Shown: piece by piece, positions 33,963 to 41,212 of the stretch
How the letters are laid out: every line of letters starts with the position of its first letter
Position numbering within the stretch: position 1 is the first letter of the stretch
Assembly (NCBI GenBank): GCA_036268075.1
Contig: DATAUV010000010.1
Location: forward strand, 1 to 64,000
Length of the DNA: 64,000 bases
Source: DATARH01 sp036268075
Lineage (GTDB): Bacteria; Pseudomonadota; Alphaproteobacteria; ATCC43930; CGMCC-115725
Reading direction: 5' to 3'
Program-made: the position numbers and the translations under genes
The notes under the pieces: model-generated
The model's input: the letters and a program-made list of their open reading frames with translations, nothing else
Told to the model about the DNA's origin: nothing
The model's database searches: none

Positions 33963-35212
33963 CGCACCGCGCCCGCGGGCTCGATGCCCAGGAGCTCGGC
34001 GTAATACGACCAGAACCCGCGCAGCGGCACGTCATGGACCCGGTAGTCGCGGTCGGTGATCTCGCCGCCGCCGCCGAGCTCAATCACCGTCGAGCGCCCG
34101 TGGTCGGTGCCCGAGGCCTTGTGCACGATCTCGACCGCCTCGCCGTCCTCCATCGACACGAGCCCCGCCGGACCCACCAGGTTGGCCTGGCGCAGCCGGT
34201 GCAGCGTCATCTCGGGCGGGTCGTCCTCATAGCCCAGCATCGTCTGGTAGACCTCGACCTCGTCGAGCCCGCGCGGCCTGATCTGGCGCACCGCCATGCT
34301 GTTGCTGATCTGGACGAACACCGCCGACGGAAACACCGAGCTGATCGCGATGTTGAGCCGGTCGCCGTGCTCGGGATGGAATTTCACCAGCGCCGGTTCC
34401 TTGAGCGCGAGATAGTCGTTGCGGATATTGGCGCCGCCATAGGCCTGGCTGACGATCTCATCGGTGTCGCTGCCCGCCTCGGCCCAGGTAAAGCTGTGCC
34501 GGTGCCGCGCATCCATCCTGACCCCGCCCACCTGCGTCGAGCGGTCGAGCCCGAAGGTCAGCAGGAACTCGTGCAACAGGCTCGCGTGGTAATTGTCGCG
34601 GGTGTTCTCGGCATAGATCTTCCAGTTGCCGCGGATGCGCTGGCGGTTGTAGCCGAGCACCTTGACCTTCTTGTCGAAAAACCGCCTGAGCTGCCCCACC
34701 ACCGCCGGCCCGAGGTAATCTTCCAGGCTCTCGCCGTCCGCCGCCAGCGTGCCGAAGATCGCGCCGTTGACGGTGCCGATTTTGAGCTGCCGCATCCCGT
34801 GCCGGCCCATGTCGAAATCCGGCCCCATCCCGCCCTTGCCGCGGATGCCGCGGCGGAACGGGATCGAGGTCAGTCCGCCATGCAGGTCGTAGCACCATTG
34901 GTGATAGATGCACGTGTGGTCCTTGGCGTTGCCCGAAAGCTCGCGCCGCACCAGCGCGCCGCGATGGGCGCAGCGGTTGACGAAGGCGTGGATTTCGCCG
35001 TTCTCGTCGCGATTGACGACAACCGGCGTCTCGCCGACATAGGTCGTGCGGAAATCGCCGGGGTTCGGGATCTCGACATCGAGCGCGAGCAGGTTCCACG
35101 TCGGCCCGCGAAAGATGCGTTCCTGCTCCTCGGCGTACAATTCGGCGTCGTGATAGAGGCGATACGGCACCCGGCTATAGTCCCGCGCCGGCCAGATATC
35201 GGCAGTCACCAT
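33959..35212 (-). CDS. Aromatic-ring-hydroxylating dioxygenase alpha subunit (Rieske non-heme iron)
   Basis: The 417-residue catalytic subunit binds a Rieske [2Fe-2S] cluster through Cys81, His83, Cys101 and His104 (CAHRG and CIYHQWCYD), and a mononuclear iron through His209 and His214 in TRDNYHASLLHEF, with the bridging Asp206. Length agrees with biphenyl/naphthalene/salicylate-type alpha subunits. The ATG at 35212 follows GGAGAACAGC; the longer frame upstream is not needed. Alpha, beta and VOC genes are one operon, and the divergent promoter region carries a 21-bp tandem repeat. The aromatic substrate is unknown. Confidence 0.92.
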   Translation of the reverse strand: MVTADIWPARDYSRVPYRLYHDAELYAEEQERIFRGPTWNLLALDVEIPNPGDFRTTYVGETPVVVNRDENGEIHAFVNRCAHRGALVRRELSGNAKDHTCIYHQWCYDLHGGLTSIPFRRGIRGKGGMGPDFDMGRHGMRQLKIGTVNGAIFGTLAADGESLEDYLGPAVVGQLRRFFDKKVKVLGYNRQRIRGNWKIYAENTRDNYHASLLHEFLLTFGLDRSTQVGGVRMDARHRHSFTWAEAGSDTDEIVSQAYGGANIRNDYLALKEPALVKFHPEHGDRLNIAISSVFPSAVFVQISNSMAVRQIRPRGLDEVEVYQTMLGYEDDPPEMTLHRLRQANLVGPAGLVSMEDGEAVEIVHKASGTDHGRSTVIELGGGGEITDRDYRVHDVPLRGFWSYYAELLGIEPAGAVR

Positions 35213-35242
35213 CGCTGTTCTCCGCGGCCCAAGAGCGATCAC

Positions 35243-35284
35243 CCAGGGTATGATTCTAGGACGCCAGGGAATGATCCTAAGACG
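35243..35284. promoter_or_regulatory. Tandem 21-bp direct repeat in a divergent promoter region
   Basis: Two adjacent copies (35243-35263 and 35264-35284), CCAGGGTATGATTCTAGGAC+G and CCAGGGAATGATCCTAAGAC+G, share 18 of 21 bases. They lie in the 91-base gap between the dioxygenase alpha gene and the divergent TrpF-like gene. The first contains TATGAT, a possible -10 element. They are candidate operator half-sites for a regulator encoded elsewhere. Confidence 0.5.
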
Positions 35285-35303
35285 AATGGCGGCGGAACGC
35301 ACG

Positions 35304-35978
35304 ATGCTGACACAGATTTACGAGGTCGGGACACCAGAGGAAGCCCGAGCGATCGCGGCGATCGGCGTCGACCATATCGGCGTGCTGGTCGGCGACGGGG
35401 AGTTCCCGCGCGAGCAGCCGGTGGCGGCGGCGATCGCGATAGCCGCCGCCATCTCGCCGCCCGCGAAGTTCGTGGCGCTGTTCCTGACAAGCGACATCGC
35501 GCGGATCGCCGAAGCCGGTCGGGTATTGAGGCCGGCGATCCTCCATCTCGGCGCCGCGCCCGAGTTGCTGACGCCGAGCGACGCCGCCGTGTTGAAGGGC
35601 CGCCTCCCCGGCATCCCGATCATGCGCAGCATCCCCGTCGTCGGCGAGGAAAGCATCGCCCTCGCCCGGGCCTATGACGGCATCGCCGATTTCCTGCTCC
35701 TCGACAGCCACCGCGCCAACGACCGCCAGATCGGCGCGCTCGGCGTCACCCACGACTGGCGCATCAGCCGCCGCATCGTCGAGGCGGTGCGGATGCCGGT
35801 GATCCTCGCGGGCGGGCTCGGCCCGGATAATGTGGCCGAAGCGATCAGCGCCGTGCGCCCCGCCGGCGTCGACTCGAAAACCAAGACCGACCGCGACGGC
35901 TCAAATGCAAAGGATTTTGATCGCGTACACCGCTTTCACGCGGCGGCGAAAGCCACCATTCCGTTCACACGAAAATAA
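35304..35978 (+). CDS. TrpF-like (phosphoribosylanthranilate isomerase fold) protein
   Basis: The 224-residue protein reads as a beta/alpha barrel like TrpF: AIAAIGVDHIGVLVGDGE, KFVALFLTSD, the barrel Asp in DFLLLDSH near residue 132, THDWRISRRIVEAVRMPVILAGGLGPDNVAEAI near 150-180 and PAGVDSKTKTD. The N-terminal K-x-C-G motif that gives TrpF its catalytic Cys is absent: the strand reads MLTQIYEVGTPEEA. It is also not beside other trp genes but divergent from a dioxygenase operon. A related isomerase or aldolase-like role is possible. The ATG at 35286 is an alternative start. Confidence 0.75.
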   Translation: MLTQIYEVGTPEEARAIAAIGVDHIGVLVGDGEFPREQPVAAAIAIAAAISPPAKFVALFLTSDIARIAEAGRVLRPAILHLGAAPELLTPSDAAVLKGRLPGIPIMRSIPVVGEESIALARAYDGIADFLLLDSHRANDRQIGALGVTHDWRISRRIVEAVRMPVILAGGLGPDNVAEAISAVRPAGVDSKTKTDRDGSNAKDFDRVHRFHAAAKATIPFTRK

Positions 35979-36132
35979 TGGCCGGCGTGCCGGGCCCATG
36001 GTCAGAACAAAAGATCGTGATAGTGGTCGGTCATTTGGAAGAGGAACCATGACATTGGAACATTGTCTCCCAGATAGCCCGCTACCACCTGTAGCGGTGA
36101 GAGTTTTGGTCCTCTTTTGCATCGAGGTCGGC

Positions 36133-36447
36133 ATGAGAAAGAATCGAGGTTTGGCGGTGCTGGGCGGCGCCGCAACCGTCGCCATTGCAATTGCGCTGGC
36201 GCCCAACGCGCAGGCCGCCTGCGCCTGGAACGGCTACGGCTGGGCTTGCGATCAGGGGGGTCCGCAGCAGCAGGTCGCCAATTCCCCGCTGCCGTCGGTT
36301 CCCCCGGGCAGCAACTGGGGCACCGATCGCTACACGCCTCAGGGGTACAACTACAACAATTACGATCAAATCCCGAATGACTATCCCGGCCCCGCTCTGA
36401 CCACGCCCAACGGCCGCGGTGGCGGTGGCGGCGGTGGCCGGCAGTGA
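36133..36447 (+). CDS. Small secreted protein, Gly/Asn/Pro-rich
   Basis: The 104-residue protein begins with a signal peptide (MRKN, then LAVLGGAATVAIAIALAPNA with cleavage after AQA). The mature part has a Cys pair (ACAWNGYGWACDQGG), Tyr/Asn-rich sequence (GYNYNNYDQIPNDYPG) and a poly-Gly tail. GAGG stands 5 bases before the ATG; an in-frame ATG at 36049 also has a good ribosome-binding site but would bury the signal sequence. A terminator follows. The function is not known; it may be a periplasmic or surface protein. Confidence 0.72.
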   Translation: MRKNRGLAVLGGAATVAIAIALAPNAQAACAWNGYGWACDQGGPQQQVANSPLPSVPPGSNWGTDRYTPQGYNYNNYDQIPNDYPGPALTTPNGRGGGGGGGRQ

Positions 36448-36495
36448 CGAGCGACCGCGGTCGGGACTAGTTCCTTACACCGGGCGAATTCAAAA

Positions 36496-36521
36496 GGGCG
36501 GCGACGAGCCGCCCTTTTTTT
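36496..36521 (+). terminator. Rho-independent terminator
   Basis: GGGCGGC, a 5-base loop (GACGA) and GCCGCCC are followed by seven T residues. The hairpin lies about 50 bases after the small secreted protein gene and ends its transcript before the TauD gene. Confidence 0.92.
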
Positions 36522-36575
36522 GTTCGAGCCCGCAGAGGTGGCGCTAGGATGCGTCGATCCATTCGGGAGGACGCG

Positions 36576-37391
36576 ATGGCCCAGTTGACGATCAAGAAGC
36601 TGAAGCCCGGCATCGGCGCCGAGATTTCGGGCATCGACCTGTCCCGGCCGATCGGCGAAGAAACCCGCGAAGAGCTGTCGCAGGCCCTCGCCGAGCACCT
36701 CGCCCTCGTGTTCCACGGCCAGGACCTCACCCCCGACCAATACCTCGCCGCGGCCGGCGCGTTCGGCCCGGTGATGCGCCAGCATTATTCCCAGCACCAC
36801 ATGGACGGGTACTCGAACATCGGCATGGTCTATCACCGCAACGGCCAGCGCCCGGCCGAGCGCTGGCACACCGACCACACCAACCACGAAAAGCCGCCGC
36901 TCGCGACGATCCTCTACGGCGTCGAGATCCCGTCCAAGGGCGGCGAGACCAGCGTCGCCAACATGCGCGGCGCCTATAACGCCCTGCCCGACGACGAACA
37001 GCGCCGCCTCGACGGGATGCGCACCGTCAACCTCCTCGACGAGCAGCGGCTCGACACCCGCGAGGAAGACCGCGAGAAATTCGGCGCCCCGGTCATCCAC
37101 CCGATGATCCGCACCCACCCGGTCCACGGCACCAAGGCCGTGTTCTTCCACATCCAGAAGGTCGCGATGATCGAAGGCATGACGCCCGAGGACAGCAAGG
37201 CCTACATGGCCGAACTGATCGACCGCATGATCCGGCCCGAAATCACCTATACCCACCAATGGGCCAAAGGCGACGTGCTGGTGATCGACGACCGCGCCAC
37301 GATGCACCGCGCCCACGGCGACTACGACCGCAGCGAAAGCCGCGTTCTCTGGCGGATTTTGGTGGAGGGCGATAGGCCGGCATTGGTCTGA
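36576..37391 (+). CDS. TauD/TfdA family Fe(II)/2-oxoglutarate-dependent dioxygenase
   Basis: The 271-residue enzyme oxidises an organic substrate with O2 and 2-oxoglutarate. The iron ligands are His98 and Asp100 in RWHTDHTNH and His244 in TMHRAHGDYD; the 2-oxoglutarate-binding Arg is in SESRVLWR near residue 256. Start MAQLTIKKLKPGIGAEISGI is the usual TauD opening and CGGGAGG precedes the ATG at 36576. It stands alone, followed by a facing pair of type A repeats. It might act on taurine, 2,4-D-like or other carboxylates; substrate not determined. Confidence 0.9.
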   Translation: MAQLTIKKLKPGIGAEISGIDLSRPIGEETREELSQALAEHLALVFHGQDLTPDQYLAAAGAFGPVMRQHYSQHHMDGYSNIGMVYHRNGQRPAERWHTDHTNHEKPPLATILYGVEIPSKGGETSVANMRGAYNALPDDEQRRLDGMRTVNLLDEQRLDTREEDREKFGAPVIHPMIRTHPVHGTKAVFFHIQKVAMIEGMTPEDSKAYMAELIDRMIRPEITYTHQWAKGDVLVIDDRATMHRAHGDYDRSESRVLWRILVEGDRPALV

Positions 37392-37397
37392 GTTAGC

Positions 37398-37476
37398 TTG
37401 ATGGGCTTCGCTGCGCTCAGCCCATCCTACGGCGCCGAACCTCGTAGGATGGGCTGAGCAACGCGAAGCCCATCAA
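37398..37476. repeat. Facing pair of type A repeats, possible terminator
   Basis: TTGATGGGCTTCGCTGCGCT to CCTACG (37398-37431) is followed, after an 11-base gap, by the reverse copy CGTAGGATGGGCTGAGCAAC to CATCAA (37443-37476). The pair forms a near-perfect hairpin just after the TauD stop, as at 18997-19074. Confidence 0.8.
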
Positions 37477-37522
37477 CCGCGCAACCCCGTTTCCTGGCCG
37501 GTCTCGGGACTTTTTCTCAACA

Positions 37523-37840
37523 ATGGCAACGCCGAGGCAAGTCCGGCGTTATCCCAGTATGTCGGCAACCCTCATCGCATTGGCGGTGGCCGGCGGGACG
37601 CCCCTGCTCTTTATCGCCCTGGCGTATGCCGCCGCCCTGTCCGCCCATCGGCAACAAGCCCTGCAAGACGAAGAACTCGCCAAACTGTGGCTGCGCCCCC
37701 CGGCGCGAACCCTTTCGCCCGCTCCAGCCGGGATCGCGCTGCGCCCCGCCGCCTCCCGTCGAAGGACATTGCCGCCGACTTGCGTCCCAACCGCGAAGCA
37801 GCCGACCCAACCGACGCGCCGCGTCGCCGGCAGGCGATAG
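37523..37840 (+). CDS. Possible small membrane protein
   Basis: The 105-residue frame has one hydrophobic segment (SATLIALAVAGGTPLLFIALAY) followed by HRQQALQDEELAKLWLRPPAR and a Pro/Arg-rich tail. No clear ribosome-binding site and no family match are seen. It faces the fused ABC ATPase gene. Start could also be ATG 37559. It may be a non-coding frame. Confidence 0.35.
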   Translation: MATPRQVRRYPSMSATLIALAVAGGTPLLFIALAYAAALSAHRQQALQDEELAKLWLRPPARTLSPAPAGIALRPAASRRRTLPPTCVPTAKQPTQPTRRVAGRR

Positions 37841-37866
37841 GTCTGGCCGCGCCCTGCTTTAGGGGC

Positions 37867-39333
37867 CTACAGATATCCCGTTCCCATCTCGGCGGCGAAA
37901 CGCCGCGCGGTGCCTTCCCAGACGATGTGCGCGTGTTCCAGCAGATAGACCCGGTCGGCCAGCGGCAGGGCGAAGCTGACATTCTGTTCGCCCAGCAACA
38001 CCGTCGTGTCCGTCGTTTCTCGTAACCGCATCAGCGCGTTGGACAATTGCTCGAGGATCAGCGGGGCGAGGCCGAGCGTCGGTTCGTCGAGGATCAACAG
38101 CTTCGGCTGCATCATCAGCGCGCGGGCGATCGCCAGCATCTGCTGTTCCCCGCCCGACAGCGTGCGCGCCCGCTGCTTCGCCCGCTCGCGCAGGATCGGG
38201 AACAGCTCCAGGAGCCAGCCGATCTGGTGGGCGCGCTGTTCCCGCGACAGACGTTGGCCGCCGAGGTCGAGATTTTCCTGGACGGTCAGATCGCCGAACA
38301 GCTCGCGGGTTTCGGGGCAATGGACGATCCCGCCGCGGGCGATCGCGGCCGCGGTTCGGCCGGCGAGCGACCCGCCCTGCCAGCGGATCTCGCCGCCGTA
38401 GGGCACAAGGCCCGAAATCGCGTTGAACAGCGTGGTCTTACCCGCCCCGTTGAGCCCGACCACCGAGACGAACTCGCCGGGACGCACGTGCAGCGACACC
38501 TTTTGCAGCGCCTGCGCCTTGCCGTAGAGCACCTCGACGTCGCGGATGTCGAGCAGCGGCTCGCCGCCGGCGGCATCGAACTCGGGCCGCATGTGGGTCT
38601 CGATCTCGCCGCCGATATAGACCCGGCGCACGGTCGGGTCCTGCATCACCTCGTCGGTGCTGCCCTCGGCGATGCGCTCGCCGAGATACATCGCCAGCAC
38701 CCGGTCGACCAGCCGCGCCACGCTCTTCACATTGTGATCGACCAACAGCACGGCCCGGCCCTCGCGCCGGAACCCGTCGATCAATTCGGAAAAGACCGCC
38801 GTCTCGCCTTCGGTCAGGCCGGCAAAGGGTTCGTCGATCAACACGACCTTCGGGTCGCGCGCCAGGGCCTTGGCCATCTCCAGTCGGCGCAGATCGGCAA
38901 ACGGCAGGGTCGGCGGGCGCCGGCCGAGCACCGCGCCGAGCCCGACCTGCTCGCCGATCGCCCGCGCGCGCTCGTCGACATGCGGCTCCGCCGCCAGCCG
39001 GAACAGCGAATCCGGCAACAGCGCCAGCTTGATGTTTTCAAGCACCGTCTGCCGGTTGAGCGGACGCGAATGCTGGAACACGATGCCGACGCCGCGGCGC
39101 GCGATCCGATGCGTCGGCCAGCCGGCGATGTCGGTGCCTTCAAGCCGGATCACGCCGGAATTCGGCCGTTCGATCCCCATGATCAGCCGCATCACGGTCG
39201 ACTTGCCCGAGCCGTTGGGGCCGATCAGCCCGAGGATTTCGCCGCCGCGTATCGTGAAATCGACATCCTTGACCGCGACCAGACCGCCGAACCGCTTGGT
39301 CAGCCCGGTGACTTCGAGAAGCGGCTCCGCCAT
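37867..39333 (-). CDS. Fused LivG-LivF ABC ATPase of branched-chain-type importer
   Basis: One 488-residue reading frame holds two complete ATPase domains that are normally separate proteins. The first (residues about 5-240) is LivG-like with Walker A GPNGSGKST, Walker B VVLIDEP and H-loop LLVDHNVKS, but its signature reads LPFADLRRLE instead of LSxGQ. The second (about 255-488) is LivF-like with Walker A GLNGAGKTT, signature LSGGEQQ, Walker B LLILDEPTLGLAP. A short linker (YIGGEIETHMRPEFDAAGG) joins them; its Met at 38592 could be an internal start. The ATG overlaps the livM stop by one base (TGATG). Confidence 0.88.
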   Translation of the reverse strand: MAEPLLEVTGLTKRFGGLVAVKDVDFTIRGGEILGLIGPNGSGKSTVMRLIMGIERPNSGVIRLEGTDIAGWPTHRIARRGVGIVFQHSRPLNRQTVLENIKLALLPDSLFRLAAEPHVDERARAIGEQVGLGAVLGRRPPTLPFADLRRLEMAKALARDPKVVLIDEPFAGLTEGETAVFSELIDGFRREGRAVLLVDHNVKSVARLVDRVLAMYLGERIAEGSTDEVMQDPTVRRVYIGGEIETHMRPEFDAAGGEPLLDIRDVEVLYGKAQALQKVSLHVRPGEFVSVVGLNGAGKTTLFNAISGLVPYGGEIRWQGGSLAGRTAAAIARGGIVHCPETRELFGDLTVQENLDLGGQRLSREQRAHQIGWLLELFPILRERAKQRARTLSGGEQQMLAIARALMMQPKLLILDEPTLGLAPLILEQLSNALMRLRETTDTTVLLGEQNVSFALPLADRVYLLEHAHIVWEGTARRFAAEMGTGYL

Positions 39334-40256
39334 CAGCGCGGCTCCCGCGGGCGCAACACCCAGCCCAGCACCCCGTCGGGCAGGAACAGGATCACGAGGA
39401 GCGCGACGGCGGAGACGACAAACGTGTTGAGCTGGCCGATCGGGCGCAGCAGCTCGTCGAACAGCACGAGGAAGATCGCGCCGAGCACGCCGCCGAGGAT
39501 CGTGCGCCGGCCGCCGAACACGACGGCGATGATGATCTGCACCGCGATCGACAGGTCGACCATCTGATCGACCGAGGCGGTGCCCTGGTAAAACGTCAGC
39601 ATCGCGCCGGCGAGGCCGGAAAACAGCGCGCTGATCGAAAACGCCGCGATCTTGTGCTTGGTGACGTTGAAGCCGAGCGCCTGCGCCTCGACCCGGTCCT
39701 GCCCCGTCGCCTGAAGGATGAGGCCGAGCGACGAGCGCGACAGGACGAACAGGATCGCCCCCGACACGACCAGAAAGCCGAACGCGTACCAGTAGTTCAC
39801 ATCGGTGCTGACCGACAGCACGTCCGGCACCATCATGCCGATCTCGCCGCCGGTCTGGGCGGCGAAGATGACGATGAAATCCAGGAGCAGCAGCACCGCG
39901 ACCAGCGTGACGAGGCCGAAATACGGCCCGCGCAGGCGCAGCGCCGGCACCGCGAGCACGATCCCGCCGACAACCGCGACCACCGCGCCGCCGATCAGGC
40001 AAAGCGGGATCGGCAGCCCCCAATTGTTCATCAGCCCGGCCCCATAGGCGCCGAGCCCGATCAGAAAGGTCGGGCCGAAATTGACCTCGCCGGCAAAGCC
40101 GAACAGCAGGTCCCACGACATCGCGAACACGCCGAAATAATAGGCGACCGTGAAAATCCCGACATAATAGGAATCGAGCCACAACGGCGCCGAGGCGCCG
40201 GCGGCCAGCACCGCGACGGTCAAAAGCAAGCGCGACGGACGAAAATTCCTGCCCAT
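39333..40256 (-). CDS. Branched-chain amino acid-type ABC permease (LivM-like)
   Basis: The 307-residue permease has about eight to ten membrane spans and the family segment VFAMSWDLLFGFAGEVNFG near residue 45, then LRLRGPYFGLVTLVA and GQDRVEAQALGFNVTKHKIAAFSISA, which contains the EAA-like contact for the ATPase. It ends with FLPDGVLGW, typical of LivM. Its ATG overlaps the LivH stop (TGATG) and its stop overlaps the fused ATPase start, so the four liv genes are a tightly coupled operon. Confidence 0.92.
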   Translation of the reverse strand: MGRNFRPSRLLLTVAVLAAGASAPLWLDSYYVGIFTVAYYFGVFAMSWDLLFGFAGEVNFGPTFLIGLGAYGAGLMNNWGLPIPLCLIGGAVVAVVGGIVLAVPALRLRGPYFGLVTLVAVLLLLDFIVIFAAQTGGEIGMMVPDVLSVSTDVNYWYAFGFLVVSGAILFVLSRSSLGLILQATGQDRVEAQALGFNVTKHKIAAFSISALFSGLAGAMLTFYQGTASVDQMVDLSIAVQIIIAVVFGGRRTILGGVLGAIFLVLFDELLRPIGQLNTFVVSAVALLVILFLPDGVLGWVLRPREPR

Positions 40257-41131
40257 CACCGCCGCCCGAGCAGGCCCTGCGGCCGCAGATAGATGACGAT
40301 GACCAGGATGACCAGCGCCGGTATCGGCCGCAGCGTCGGCGCGACCAGATAGGCCGTGATCGTCTCGGCATAGCCGACGATATAGGCGGCGATCAGCGAC
40401 CCCGGAACGCTGCCGAGCCCGCCCAGGATGACGATCGTAAAGGCGCTCGCGGTCAGCGCCCCCGCGTTGTCGGCGCTCGCCCCGAGAAACGACGCCAGCA
40501 GCACCCCGGCCAGCCCCGCCAGCACGCCATAGATCGTCCACACGATCAGGTAGACCCGCCCCAGCTCAAAGCCGAGGAGCGTCAGCGCGCGCGGATTGAT
40601 CGAGGCGGCCAGGATCTGCTTGCCGATGCGGGTGCGGTTGACCAGCAGCGACAACATCCCGATGAACCCCCAGCACAAAACCGTGATCAGCACCTCGTTC
40701 CACGGCATGCGGACGCCGGCAAAGGTCAGCACGCCCGGAACCAGCGGTTGCATCGAGACCGGGTTGTTGCTGAACAGGTAATTGAGCCCGATCTGCAGCA
40801 TGATCCCCCAAAGGAGCGTGCCGGTGAGGATGAAGATCTCCTCCTCGACCTTGGGGATCGCGCGCGAGCGCTGGATCGGCCGGATCACCGCGTAATAGGT
40901 GACGAACGACGCCGCCATGCCGGCGAGCACGCCGACCGCGGCCCCGCCGTAAGGGCCCGCGCCGTAATCGGCGGCGACCCACCAGCCGACCAGCGCGGCT
41001 ATCACCATGATGCCGCCATGCGCGAGGTTGAGCACCCCGCATACCCCGAACATCAGGGTAAAGCCGACCGCACCGAGCCCATAGAGCGCGCTGATCGCGA
41101 ACCCGTCGACGAGGATCTGGAGAGCGAGCAA
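40256..41131 (-). CDS. Branched-chain amino acid-type ABC permease (LivH-like)
   Basis: The 291-residue permease starts LQILVDGFAISALYGLGAVGFTLMFG, then VLNLAHGGIMVIAALVG, the hallmark of LivH proteins, and shows about eight spans. The EAA-like loop is SINPRALTLLGFELGR. No ATG is available at the N-terminus; the start is a TTG at 41129-41131 with AGGACC 8 bases upstream. It lies 81 bases after the binding-protein gene and is coupled to the LivM-like gene. It forms the import channel with LivM. Confidence 0.9.
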   Translation of the reverse strand: MLALQILVDGFAISALYGLGAVGFTLMFGVCGVLNLAHGGIMVIAALVGWWVAADYGAGPYGGAAVGVLAGMAASFVTYYAVIRPIQRSRAIPKVEEEIFILTGTLLWGIMLQIGLNYLFSNNPVSMQPLVPGVLTFAGVRMPWNEVLITVLCWGFIGMLSLLVNRTRIGKQILAASINPRALTLLGFELGRVYLIVWTIYGVLAGLAGVLLASFLGASADNAGALTASAFTIVILGGLGSVPGSLIAAYIVGYAETITAYLVAPTLRPIPALVILVIVIYLRPQGLLGRR

Positions 41132-41212
41132 GGTAGGAAGGTCCTGTGGCGGAGGGTGGCGCGGCGCCGGGACGGGACAGGCCTTATCGGCCGCCCCGCC
41201 CCTAACCCGTTC

